A stretch of 28,733 nucleotides of DNA from contig QHTY01000151.1 in assembly GCA_003220985.1 (NCBI GenBank), positions 6,539 to 35,271 of the forward strand, given 5' to 3'. The position numbers were made by a program, and so were the translations under genes. Origin of the DNA: Gemmatimonadota bacterium. GTDB taxonomy: Bacteria; Gemmatimonadota; Gemmatimonadetes; Gemmatimonadales; GWC2-71-9. Within the stretch, counting starts at the first letter, position 1, and every line of letters starts with the position of its first letter. Under the pieces are notes generated by a model. It was not told the DNA's origin. It saw nothing but the letters and a program-made list of their open reading frames with translations, and did not search any database. Of the stretch, positions 1-7,534 are shown in pieces.

Positions 1-841
1 GGCGGGGGCGAGTGCCGACGCCTGCGGGCTCGTGAAGGTGCCCTACCGGAACATCGATGCGGTCGCGCCCGCCGGCTCCATCAACTCCAGCGTCGAGGAG
101 ATGCTGCACTACGTGCAGTTTCACATCGACTCGGGGCGGTACGAGGGCCGAGTCCTTCTGTCGAAAAACAACGACATGCAGATGCAGACGCCCCAAATGC
201 TGGTCGGTGCCCAGCCCATCTGGCCCGACGACTTCGGTCTGGCGACCTACGGTCTCGGCCTCGCCGTGATGCCGTACCGAGGGCACAAACTGGTTCAGCA
301 CGGCGGCGGTATCGACGGATTCATTTCGCAGATGTCCTGGCTGCCCAAGGAGCGCATCGGGGTCGTCGTTCTGACGAACATGTCGGGCAACAATCCGGTG
401 CCGAACGTCGTGACGGAGAATGTGCTGGATCGCTTACTCGGCCTGGCACCGTTCGACTGGAATGCGCGCGCCCGCCAGCAGACGCAGGAGGCGGAAGCCG
501 CGTCGAAGAAGCAGCGCGACGAGCGGGCCGCGGCGCGGAAGCCCAACACCACACCGTCCCACGAGCTGGCTGCGTATGCCGGGATCTACGAGCACCCGGC
601 CTATGGTCGCCTCACCGTTCGCACGGCCGGCAACACACTCGAGGTGTCATTCGCCGACTACACGGCTCGTCTCAAGCATTACCACTACGACATGTTCGAG
701 GTCGACGACCCGAGCGAGATCGTGCCGCTGAACGGCATCCTGACGTTCCGGATGGACCAGAAGGGTGACATCGATCGTATCGCGGTCCCGTTCGAGCCGA
801 GCGTCAAGGACATCGAGTTCACGCGGGTGAAGACCCCCTAG
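1..841 (+). CDS. Serine hydrolase, class C beta-lactamase-like, C-terminal part (partial)
   Basis: The frame is open from the left edge, so the gene begins outside the window; the GTG at 32 is probably internal. What is left is the last third of a penicillin-binding-protein/class C beta-lactamase-like serine hydrolase. The SxxK and YxN boxes would lie upstream. The third active-site box is visible as HGGG (in KLVQHGGGIDGF), which replaces the KTG of true beta-lactamases and is usual in this family of esterases and peptidases. After a charged linker rich in Lys, Arg and Ala, the last 90 or so residues resemble the small beta-barrel domain (DUF3471-like) often found at the C-terminus of these proteins. 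It ends three bases before the stop of the convergent deacylase gene, leaving no room for a separate terminator. The substrate cannot be told from the sequence. Confidence 0.85.
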   Translation, partial: AGASADACGLVKVPYRNIDAVAPAGSINSSVEEMLHYVQFHIDSGRYEGRVLLSKNNDMQMQTPQMLVGAQPIWPDDFGLATYGLGLAVMPYRGHKLVQHGGGIDGFISQMSWLPKERIGVVVLTNMSGNNPVPNVVTENVLDRLLGLAPFDWNARARQQTQEAEAASKKQRDERAAARKPNTTPSHELAAYAGIYEHPAYGRLTVRTAGNTLEVSFADYTARLKHYHYDMFEVDDPSEIVPLNGILTFRMDQKGDIDRIAVPFEPSVKDIEFTRVKTP

Positions 842-844
842 ACT

Positions 845-2557
845 CTAGGGACGCCTGTACCCCGGGCCGCGCACAATGCGGCCCGGCTTCGCCCCTGTGT
901 GCCGGCCGTTGCTCACCACCGCCACGCCGTTCACGAACACATAGCGCACGCCGGTCGAGAGCTGGTGCGGTTGCTCGAACGTGGCACGGTCAATGATCGT
1001 CGCCGGGTCGAACACCACAACATCGGCGTAGTAACCCTGGGCGAGCACGCCACGGTCACGGATCGATAGGCGCGTCGCGACGGCCCCCGACATCTTGCGC
1101 ACAGCGTCTTCCAGGCCGATGACGCGTTGCTCGCGGACGTAGCGGCCCAGGATGCGTGGGTACGTCCCGTATGAACGCGGATGCGTGAGCCCGTGCGCAC
1201 TGTCGGGATCGTAGCCGCCGGCGTCGGTGCCGATCTTGATCCAGGGCTGCCGCAGTTGCAGCGCGACGTTGTCTTCGCTCATCAGGAAAAAGATCGTCCC
1301 GATGCCCGACTGCTCCGTCAGGATGAGGTCGATCGCGGCGTCGGGCCAGGGCTTGTGCATGACGGCCGCGATCTCGGACAGGCGCTTCCCGGCCCAGAGG
1401 CTGTCTTCGGGCTTGCGGAGCCCGAGCACCAACACGCCCTCGGGCGTCGCGAGCGAGCAGAGGTTCTCCCAGTCGGTTCGCTCACTCAGCACCTCGGCCT
1501 TGATGCGCGCGCGTGTCGACGAATCGCGGAGATTGTCGAAGAGCTTGCCGTCCGCGGAGACCCACGGCGGCAAGCAGGCCGTGAGGCTCGTCCCGCCGGC
1601 GACGTATGGATACATATCGGCCTGCACGTCCAAACCCCTTGCCCGCGCCGAGTCGATCTTGGCGATGGCGGCCGCCGCCTTCGGCCAGTTGCGCCGGCCG
1701 GCGGCCTTCAGGTGATAGATCTCGACCGGCACGCCGCCCTCGTGCCCGATGCGAATCGCCTCGTCGATGGCCTCGAGGAACTGATCCGCCTCCGAACGCA
1801 TGTGCGTGATGTACACGCCGCCGTCCGGCGCCATCACCTTCGCGATCTCGACCAGCTCTTCGGTCGTGGCGAAGTTCCCGGGGGGATAAATCAGGGCGCT
1901 CGCGACTCCGAAGGCCCCATCCGCCATGGCGCGCCGGGTCACAGCGCGCATCGTGTCGAGCTCGGCGGCTGTCGGTGCGCCGGCGGCCATGCCCTTCGCG
2001 TAGATCCGTATGGTCGCCGCTCCGAGGAATGACCCGGCGTTTACGGACATCCCGTGGCGCTCCATCGCGCGCAGCCACGCGTCGAAGCCATGGTTCCCGC
2101 GGAATTCGCCGGCGTGCGCCGTGTCGGACGGATCGCTCGGGTCTGCCGCCTGGAGCACGTGATCATTCACCGGTGCGTTCGTCCAGCCCTCACCCATGAT
2201 CTCGGTCGTGACGCCTTGCGTGACTTTCCCCACGACGCGCCCGTCGCCGATGAGCAGCGCGTCGCGCGAGTGCGCCTGGATGTCGATGAAGCCGGGGGCG
2301 ACGACGAGGCCGCGCGCGTCCACGCGCTCGCGTGTGCGCGCTTCGCGCAGCGTCCCTGGGGGAGCGATGCGAGCGATCCGGTCGCCCGTGATCGCGACAT
2401 CGCCGTAGAACCAGGCGTTGCCGGTGCCGTCCACGATGCGGCCCCCTTCGATCACGACATCGTACGGCGAGCCCGCAGGTACGGGCGCAAAGGCGCCGGG
2501 TCCTGCTTTTGGGCCACACGCGAGAACAACACATGCAATCAGCGCGACGCGGGTCAT
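845..2557 (-). CDS. N-acyl-D-amino-acid deacylase (D-aminoacylase), lipoprotein
   Basis: Amidohydrolase-superfamily enzyme of the D-aminoacylase type, expected to remove the acyl group from N-acyl-D-amino acids. I start it at the ATG at 2557 (570 residues): AGGAGG at 2564-2569 sits six bases upstream, and this start gives a lipoprotein signal peptide ending in VVLAC (Cys14), so the enzyme should be membrane-anchored outside the cytoplasm. Visible parts are the N-terminal composite beta domain (about 32-70), the barrel entry GFIDIQAH (90-96), HMRSE (His252), YHLKAAGRRNW (His282) and GTDAGG (Asp445). The first His of the usual HxH pair is Gln94, and the Cys of the usual GNCG motif is replaced by Glu123 in MGEGW. 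It lies ten bases after the GntR gene, whose stop codon forms part of the ribosome-binding site, so the two are surely co-transcribed. Confidence 0.92.
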   Translation of the reverse strand: MTRVALIACVVLACGPKAGPGAFAPVPAGSPYDVVIEGGRIVDGTGNAWFYGDVAITGDRIARIAPPGTLREARTRERVDARGLVVAPGFIDIQAHSRDALLIGDGRVVGKVTQGVTTEIMGEGWTNAPVNDHVLQAADPSDPSDTAHAGEFRGNHGFDAWLRAMERHGMSVNAGSFLGAATIRIYAKGMAAGAPTAAELDTMRAVTRRAMADGAFGVASALIYPPGNFATTEELVEIAKVMAPDGGVYITHMRSEADQFLEAIDEAIRIGHEGGVPVEIYHLKAAGRRNWPKAAAAIAKIDSARARGLDVQADMYPYVAGGTSLTACLPPWVSADGKLFDNLRDSSTRARIKAEVLSERTDWENLCSLATPEGVLVLGLRKPEDSLWAGKRLSEIAAVMHKPWPDAAIDLILTEQSGIGTIFFLMSEDNVALQLRQPWIKIGTDAGGYDPDSAHGLTHPRSYGTYPRILGRYVREQRVIGLEDAVRKMSGAVATRLSIRDRGVLAQGYYADVVVFDPATIIDRATFEQPHQLSTGVRYVFVNGVAVVSNGRHTGAKPGRIVRGPGYRRP

Positions 2558-2567
2558 TGAGGTCCTC

Positions 2568-3278
2568 CTACCAGGTGCCGTGTTCACCCATGTTCGTAAT
2601 CACGCGTCCGAGCCGGTCGGCGGCATTGCGCCAGTTGGTCTGAACCGCGCGCTGCGCCGCATCCGGGTTTCCCGATTCGATGGCGCGGATAATGACGTTG
2701 TGCTCGGCAACCGAGGTCGCGATCTCATCCATCAGCGCGTTGACGTAGACGCGCACGTAGCGCTCGGCCTGCGGCTTGATGCCGTGATGAAGGGCCAGCA
2801 GACGGGGCCCGGCGGCGCCGTGCACGTACAGCGCATGGAACTCGCCGTCGAGGCGGGAGATGCGGTTGGGGTCCGGCCGCGGGGCCATCGCAACTTTGAG
2901 GAGCTGGCTGTTCAGTCCGCGCAACGCGCGGATGAGTCGGCGCCGCTGTGGCGGCGCGAGGGACGCGGCGCGGCGCGCGGCGAGCCCCTCGATTTCGGCG
3001 ATGATGTTGAACAACTCCGACGCGTCCTCGCGGGTCAGCGCCGCGACCGCCGGCCGAGCGCGTCGCCCCGCGGCCGGGGAGAGGATGTATCCTTCCTGCG
3101 CGAGCCGCAGCAGCGCGGCGCGAACCGGGGTGCGACTCACCCCGAGTCGGCTGGCCAGCTCCGTCTCGATCAGCCGGGCGCCGGCGGCGAGACGCCCTCC
3201 CACGATCAACTCCCGCAGCCGCCGGTACGTGGCGGAGACCCGGTCGTCACTGGTGGCGGCTTTCGGCGCTTTCGGCAT
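2568..3278 (-). CDS. GntR-family transcriptional regulator, FCD (FadR) subfamily
   Basis: A 236-residue regulator with an N-terminal winged helix (about 15-80; RLGVSRTPVRAALLRLAQEGYI is the typical GntR recognition region) and an all-helical FCD ligand-binding domain (about 90-220). Candidate metal-binding residues of the FCD fold are visible: Asp and His in DGEFHALYVHG and His in SVAEHNVII. The last His usually seen near the end of the fold appears as Asn in QTNWRN. Proteins of this family sense small carboxylates or amino-acid derivatives. It is the first gene of a two-gene leftward operon with the deacylase and faces the racemase operon across a short divergent promoter region full of inverted repeats. 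It probably controls both directions in response to an N-acyl amino acid or related molecule; that is inference from layout. Confidence 0.93.
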   Translation of the reverse strand: MPKAPKAATSDDRVSATYRRLRELIVGGRLAAGARLIETELASRLGVSRTPVRAALLRLAQEGYILSPAAGRRARPAVAALTREDASELFNIIAEIEGLAARRAASLAPPQRRRLIRALRGLNSQLLKVAMAPRPDPNRISRLDGEFHALYVHGAAGPRLLALHHGIKPQAERYVRVYVNALMDEIATSVAEHNVIIRAIESGNPDAAQRAVQTNWRNAADRLGRVITNMGEHGTW

Positions 3279-3287
3279 CGGCCACCA

Positions 3288-3316
3288 TTCATACCGCCGC
3301 GCCGGGATACGCGCAA
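3288..3316 (-). promoter_or_regulatory. Possible promoter for the GntR-deacylase operon
   Basis: On the minus strand TTGCGC (3316-3311) and TATGAA (3293-3288) are 17 bases apart. The matches to the -35 and -10 consensus are modest. Transcription would start almost at the GntR ATG (3278), giving a leaderless or near-leaderless message. One GGATAC half-site (3305-3310) lies in the spacer. Confidence 0.3.
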
Positions 3317-3358
3317 GGCAATATTTGTATCCCTTGCTGGATACCTACCATGGCGGTA
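3292..3358. promoter_or_regulatory. Nested inverted repeats, candidate GntR operators
   Basis: Between the divergent genes there are three copies of one half-site: GGATAC at 3305-3310, GTATCC at 3327-3332 and GGATAC at 3339-3344. The last two form a palindrome with a 6-base spacer that covers the -35 of the rightward promoter. An outer 7-base inverted repeat, TACCGCC at 3292-3298 and GGCGGTA at 3352-3358, overlaps both putative -10 elements. Such symmetry between a GntR gene and the genes it faces is what autoregulated operators look like. Which repeat is bound is not known. Confidence 0.5.
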
Positions 3359-3362
3359 CAAT
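3334..3362 (+). promoter_or_regulatory. Promoter for the acyltransferase-racemase operon
   Basis: TTGCTG (3334-3339) and TACAAT (3357-3362) are separated by exactly 17 bases, a good sigma-70-type match. Transcription would start near 3369, which favours the second ATG (3390) as the start of the first gene because the ATG at 3375 would have almost no leader. Confidence 0.5.
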
Positions 3363-3389
3363 GACCTCCCGACCATGGAAACCGGCACC

Positions 3390-4172
3390 ATGACGCTGCG
3401 CAACCTGGACCGGTGGCGCGACTTCGAAGCCTGCGTGGAGCTACAACGCGATACGTGGGGACGCGATTTCAGCGCCTGCGTCCCCGCCGCCGTGCTCATG
3501 GTCGCGCAGCGCGTCGGCGGAGTGACGGCGGGCGCCTTCGACGCCGAGGGACGTTTGCAGGGATTCATATTCGGGCTGACCGGGTACAGCGGCGGCCGCC
3601 CCATGCATTGGTCGCACATGCTGGCGGTACGGGAGCGCGCGCGGGACGCCGGACTCGGCATCAGGCTGAAGCTCTACCAGCGCGAGCTGCTGCTGAAGAA
3701 CGGCGTCGACACGGCGCGCTGGACCTTCGACCCCCTCGTCGCGAAAAACGCCCACATCAACCTCAACCGGCTCGGTGCGGTCGTAGTCGAGCACGTGGAG
3801 AACATGTACGGCGAGTCGAACAGCACACTGCACGCCGGTCTGGGCACGGACCGCTTCGTCGTGGAGTGGCGACTGGGCGACGAGGCCGTCCTCCGCGCCA
3901 TCGCGGGACCCGAGCCTGCCGGGGCCACCGTTTTCGCGACGAGCCCGGTCGTGAACAATACGCTGCGCCCACCACCCGCTTCCGGTTCACGCGTGCGGAT
4001 CGAGATTCCGGCCGACATCTACGGCGTGCTGGAGAGCGCCCCGGAGCAGGCGGCCGAATGGCGAGCACGCACGCGCGGCGCGTTCCAGCAGTACCTGAGC
4101 CAGGGCTATCGGGTGGCGACGTTCTACCGCGATCGCGCGACGGGACGCTGCTTCTACGGGCTCGCGCGGTGA
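3390..4172 (+). CDS. GNAT-like N-acyltransferase, probable amino-acid N-acyltransferase
   Basis: A 260-residue protein resembling the GNAT-like predicted acyltransferases that are encoded beside N-acylamino acid racemases. Visible are an N-terminal alpha/beta segment (RDFEACVELQRDTWG), a core strand GRLQGFIFGLTG, and the loop MLAVRERARDAGLGIRLKLYQRE at about 75-97, which resembles the acetyl-CoA pyrophosphate-binding R/Q-x-x-G-x-G/A loop. The C-terminal half beyond about residue 140 is less typical and may be a second domain. Two ATGs are possible (3375 and 3390). I chose 3390 because GGAAA lies about ten bases upstream and the putative promoter ends at 3362. The stop overlaps the GTG start of the racemase gene. 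In the Geobacillus pathway the equivalent enzyme succinylates D-amino acids; the acyl donor here is not shown by the sequence. Confidence 0.8.
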   Translation: MTLRNLDRWRDFEACVELQRDTWGRDFSACVPAAVLMVAQRVGGVTAGAFDAEGRLQGFIFGLTGYSGGRPMHWSHMLAVRERARDAGLGIRLKLYQRELLLKNGVDTARWTFDPLVAKNAHINLNRLGAVVVEHVENMYGESNSTLHAGLGTDRFVVEWRLGDEAVLRAIAGPEPAGATVFATSPVVNNTLRPPPASGSRVRIEIPADIYGVLESAPEQAAEWRARTRGAFQQYLSQGYRVATFYRDRATGRCFYGLAR

Positions 4173-5299
4173 CGATCTGCATCCGCGAAATCACGCTGCG
4201 CGAGATTCACCTGCCGCTCAAAGAACCGTTCGTGATCTCCTCGGGGGCCGTCACGACGCGCCGCATCCTGCTCACCGAACTGCGGGACCAGGACGGCGCC
4301 GTGGCGTGGTCGGAATGCCCTGCAGGCGCCGCCCCCAACTACTCGCCCGAAACGATCGACACCGCGTGGCTCGCCATCACATCCTGGGTCGCCCCGCGAC
4401 TGCTGGGGCGCGCGCTCGCCCATCCCCGCGACGTCCACCCGATCCTGGAGCGGGATTTCCGCGGCCACTGGATGGCGAAGGCGACGCTGGAGATGGGCGC
4501 GTGGGGCCTCGCGGCCGAACGCGACGGCGTCAGCCTGGCGCGATTCATCGGCGGTACGCGCGAGCGCATCGAAGTCGGCATCTCACTCGGCATCGAGGCT
4601 ACCCCGGCGGCGCTCGTCGCGAAAGCGCGCCAGGCGCTGGGGCACGGGTACCGCAAGGTGAAGATCAAAATCAAGCCGGGCGCGGACGTGGACTATGTCG
4701 GCGCGGCGCGGGAAGCGCTCGGTCCCGGCGCGCCGCTGATGGCGGACGCCAACAACGCGTACACGCTCGACGACAGCGACCGGCTCGTGCAGCTCGACCA
4801 GTTCGGGCTGCTCATGATCGAACAGCCGCTCGCGTGGGACGATCTGGTCCGGCATGCGGCGCTGCAGCGGCGCCTGGCGACCCCGATCTGCCTCGACGAA
4901 TCCATTACGAGCCTCGAGCGCGCCGAGGACATAGTGACGCTCGGCGCAGGCCGCATCATCAACATCAAGCCTGGTCGTGTAGGCGGCTTCGCTCCATCGC
5001 GGGCGATCCATGCCCTGTGCGCGCGGCACGACGTCCCGGTGTGGTGCGGTGGGATGCTGGAGAGCGGGGTGGGGCGCGCGTATAACGTCGCGCTCGCCTC
5101 GCTGCCCGGTTTCACGATTCCGGGTGACCTCAGCCCCAGCGCCCGGTACTGGGAGCGGGACGTCGTGACGCCGGAATGGACGATGGCTCCGGACGGCACC
5201 ATGACCGTTCCGCGCGATCGTCCCGGCTTGGGTGTTGCCGTCGATATCGACCGGGTGGACGACCTCACCGTCCGCCGCGAAACGCTGACGGCGCCCTAG
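4169..5299 (+). CDS. menC: N-acylamino acid racemase / o-succinylbenzoate synthase family enzyme
   Basis: A 376-residue enolase-superfamily protein of the muconate-lactonizing subgroup. The GTG start overlaps the previous stop (GTGA). The catalytic set is complete: Lys in KVKIKIKPG (Lys165, Lys167, with Lys167 the best match to the first catalytic Lys), metal ligands Asp193 (MADANNAY), Glu218 (IEQPL) and Asp243 (CLDES), and the second catalytic Lys267 (NIKPGR). The spacings 25-25-24 between these residues are those of the Amycolatopsis N-acylamino acid racemase. The N-terminal capping domain occupies about 1-130. Homologues are usually named o-succinylbenzoate synthase (menC), but no other menaquinone gene is nearby, whereas an acyltransferase and an M20 deacylase flank it. 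I therefore favour N-succinyl- or N-acylamino acid racemase as its main job; bifunctional members exist, so menC activity is not excluded. Confidence 0.92.
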   Translation: MTICIREITLREIHLPLKEPFVISSGAVTTRRILLTELRDQDGAVAWSECPAGAAPNYSPETIDTAWLAITSWVAPRLLGRALAHPRDVHPILERDFRGHWMAKATLEMGAWGLAAERDGVSLARFIGGTRERIEVGISLGIEATPAALVAKARQALGHGYRKVKIKIKPGADVDYVGAAREALGPGAPLMADANNAYTLDDSDRLVQLDQFGLLMIEQPLAWDDLVRHAALQRRLATPICLDESITSLERAEDIVTLGAGRIINIKPGRVGGFAPSRAIHALCARHDVPVWCGGMLESGVGRAYNVALASLPGFTIPGDLSPSARYWERDVVTPEWTMAPDGTMTVPRDRPGLGVAVDIDRVDDLTVRRETLTAP

Positions 5300-5326
5300 C
5301 GCCGCAGCCATCAACGAGGTCATCGC

Positions 5327-6349
5327 ATGCGAACACTGTCGCTCGTGTCCTGGCTGCTCGTCGTCGCGGCATCGGCCGCGGCTCCACAGGTCCGCGATCC
5401 CGGACTGGCGCGCCTGGAACAGGAGGTCGCGCGGCTGGCGCCGCTTGCTGGCGGCACCGTGGGCGTCGCCGCCGTTCACCTGGAGAGCGGCCGCGAGGTG
5501 TATTTCAATCGGGTCGAGCCGTTCCCCATGGCGAGCACGTACAAAGTGCCGATCGCAGTGCAGTTGCTCACGCGCGTCGATCAAGGTGAGGTGCGGCTCG
5601 ACAGCCTGATCGCGCTGACGCCCGCCGACCTCCACCCCGGCAGCGGTACGCTGACCGAGCTGTTCGACGACCCGGGGGTGATATTGTCGCTGCGGAACCT
5701 CCTGGAGCTGATGCTCCTGATCTCCGACAACAGTGCGACGGACATCGTATTGCGGACGGCTGGCGGCCCGGCGGCGGTGACCGCGCGCATGCGGGCGCTC
5801 GGCTTCGATGGGATCCGCGTCGACCGGCCGACCGCTCAGCTCATCGCCGACTGGGTGGGCCTCAAGGAGATCCCGCTGGTCCAGCCGAACACGCCCCGAC
5901 AGTTCTCGGACCTATTCGAGCAGGTGCCGGATTCAGAACGGGCGGCCGCCGCGCGCCGCTTCAACGCCGACCCGCGGGACACCGCGACTCCCGAGACGAT
6001 GGCGCGTCTCCTCACCCGGATCTGGCGCAAAGAGATCCTGCGACCGGCGACGAGCGATCTCCTCCTCGACATCATGCTGCGGAGCACAACGGGCGCGGAA
6101 CGGATCAAGGGACTGCTTCCGCCTGACACGCCGGTCTCCCACAAGACCGGAACGATCGGCGGGACGACGAACGATGTGGGGATCGTGACACTGCCGGGTG
6201 ACGCCGGCCACGTCGTGACCGTGGTGTTCGTCAAGGCGTCGGATAAAGAGATTCCCGAGCGCGAGCGCGCGATCGCGCACATCGCTCGGACGATCCACGA
6301 CTATTTCCTGTTCAATCCGGCTCTCCCCGCCCGCCCCCGCAACCGCTAG
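5327..6349 (+). CDS. Class A beta-lactamase-like serine hydrolase, exported, with long omega loop
   Basis: A 340-residue protein with a cleavable signal peptide (about 1-19). The class A active-site boxes are present: Ser70-Thr-Tyr-Lys73 (MASTYK), Ser133-Asp-Asn135 (ISDNSATD) and Lys273-Thr-Gly275 (HKTGTIGG). RDTATP (217-222) matches the class A RDTTTP motif that closes the omega loop. Between VDR (165-167) and that motif there are about 50 residues instead of about 14, and the usual ExxLN motif with the deacylating Glu is not recognisable; the aligned stretch reads RPTAQLIAD. It may be a weak beta-lactamase, a penicillin-binding enzyme or a peptidase. GAGG upstream gives a normal ribosome-binding site 27 bases after the racemase stop, and the next gene starts at the base after this stop, so it is embedded in the operon. 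Confidence 0.9.
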   Translation: MRTLSLVSWLLVVAASAAAPQVRDPGLARLEQEVARLAPLAGGTVGVAAVHLESGREVYFNRVEPFPMASTYKVPIAVQLLTRVDQGEVRLDSLIALTPADLHPGSGTLTELFDDPGVILSLRNLLELMLLISDNSATDIVLRTAGGPAAVTARMRALGFDGIRVDRPTAQLIADWVGLKEIPLVQPNTPRQFSDLFEQVPDSERAAAARRFNADPRDTATPETMARLLTRIWRKEILRPATSDLLLDIMLRSTTGAERIKGLLPPDTPVSHKTGTIGGTTNDVGIVTLPGDAGHVVTVVFVKASDKEIPERERAIAHIARTIHDYFLFNPALPARPRNR

Positions 6350-7528
6350 GTGCTCGAGCCCGATCGCCTCGTCCCCGCAGACGTACGGCGCCGCTTGGTG
6401 GCACTGCGTGAGGCCATCCACCGGCAGCCGGAGCTCGGGTTCGAGGAGCGGGAAACCTCGCGACGCCTGTACGAGGCGCTCGGGGAGCTGCGGCCGGCGG
6501 CACTCGAGCGCATCGCCGACACCGGCGTGGTAGCGCGATTCCGCGGTCGCGAGCGGGCGGCGCCGGTGGTCGCAGTGCGGGGCGACATCGACGCGCTCCC
6601 CATCACTGAGGAGACGGGGCTCCCGTTCGCGTCGCAGCGGGCCGGCGTGATGCATGCTTGCGGGCACGACGTGCACGCCGCCTGGACGGTCGGCGTCGCG
6701 CATCTCGTGGCGCGGGAGCCGGCGACGGGCGATGTGGTGGTAGTACTGCAGCCGGCCGAGGAGACGGGGCGGGGCGCGGCAGCGGTGCTCGCCGCCGGGG
6801 CGCTCGCGGGCGTTTCTGCGATCTTCGGCGGGCACGTCGATCGCCGCTTTGCAGTAGGGCAAGTCGTGGCCCAGGCCGGTCCACTGGCCGCCTCCGCAGA
6901 CACGTTCACCATCACGTTACGCGGGGCCGGTGCGCACGCGGCGCGGCCGCACGAAGGCGTGGATCCCATCGTCGGCGCCGGTGCCCTGGTCGGCGCTTTG
7001 CAAACCCTGGTCGCCCGCCGCGTCAACCCAAGCGTTCCCGCCGTGGTGACCGTCGGGACCGTCCACGCCGGCACAGCACCCAATGTCATTCCCGACTGCG
7101 CGACGTTGTCGGGGACACTGCGCGCCGTGGATCCCGATACGCGGGCGCTGCTGCAGCGCGAGCTGCGCCGCGTGGCCGAAGGCGTTGCGGCTGCGCACGC
7201 GCTGACGGCCGACGTGGCGCTCGACATCGGTCCTCCTCCGCTCGTCAATCCCTCGCAACCGGCTGATTGGGCGCGACGCGCGGCGCAGCGTGTGCTTGGC
7301 GAAGGAGCGGCGGTGCCGCTCGGTCCGCTCAACCTCGCGGCGGAAGACTTCGCGTGCTACCTGGAGCAGATGCCGGGGTGCTTCTTGCGGATCGGCGCGC
7401 GGGAAGCGGGTGGCCCGGCGATTCCGGCGCACTCGCCGCGCTTTTACGCGGCGCCGGAGAGCATCTTTGTCGGGGCGGCGGTCTTGGCGGAGACCGCTCG
7501 TGTTGCCTCGGCCGAGCTGCGCGGCTAG
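6350..7528 (+). CDS. M20-family amidohydrolase (N-acyl-L-amino acid hydrolase type)
   Basis: A 392-residue metallohydrolase of the peptidase M20/aminoacylase/hippuricase family. It starts with GTG immediately after the TAG of the beta-lactamase-like gene. Metal ligands of the family are in place: Cys104 and His106 in MHACGHDVH, Glu138 in the catalytic pair PAEET (Glu137-Glu138), His162 in FGGHVD and His361 in AHSPRFY. The dimerisation domain (about 180-290) contains GAGAHAARPHEG (His196), typical of amidohydrolases acting on N-acyl amino acids. No signal peptide is visible, so it should be cytoplasmic. Next to a racemase and an acyltransferase, its likely job is to remove the acyl group from the N-acyl-L-amino acid, the last and irreversible step of D-to-L conversion. 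It ends seven bases from the convergent SusD gene. Confidence 0.92.
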   Translation: MLEPDRLVPADVRRRLVALREAIHRQPELGFEERETSRRLYEALGELRPAALERIADTGVVARFRGRERAAPVVAVRGDIDALPITEETGLPFASQRAGVMHACGHDVHAAWTVGVAHLVAREPATGDVVVVLQPAEETGRGAAAVLAAGALAGVSAIFGGHVDRRFAVGQVVAQAGPLAASADTFTITLRGAGAHAARPHEGVDPIVGAGALVGALQTLVARRVNPSVPAVVTVGTVHAGTAPNVIPDCATLSGTLRAVDPDTRALLQRELRRVAEGVAAAHALTADVALDIGPPPLVNPSQPADWARRAAQRVLGEGAAVPLGPLNLAAEDFACYLEQMPGCFLRIGAREAGGPAIPAHSPRFYAAPESIFVGAAVLAETARVASAELRG

Positions 7529-7534
7529 CGCAGC

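Noticed and set aside
2418..3374. Long upstream extension of the acyltransferase frame
   Set aside because: It is antisense to the GntR gene and lies upstream of the promoter; the protein begins at 3375 or 3390.
5327..6349. Calling this gene an antibiotic-resistance beta-lactamase
   Set aside because: The omega loop and Glu166 motif are atypical and the context is metabolic, so a resistance role cannot be supported from sequence.
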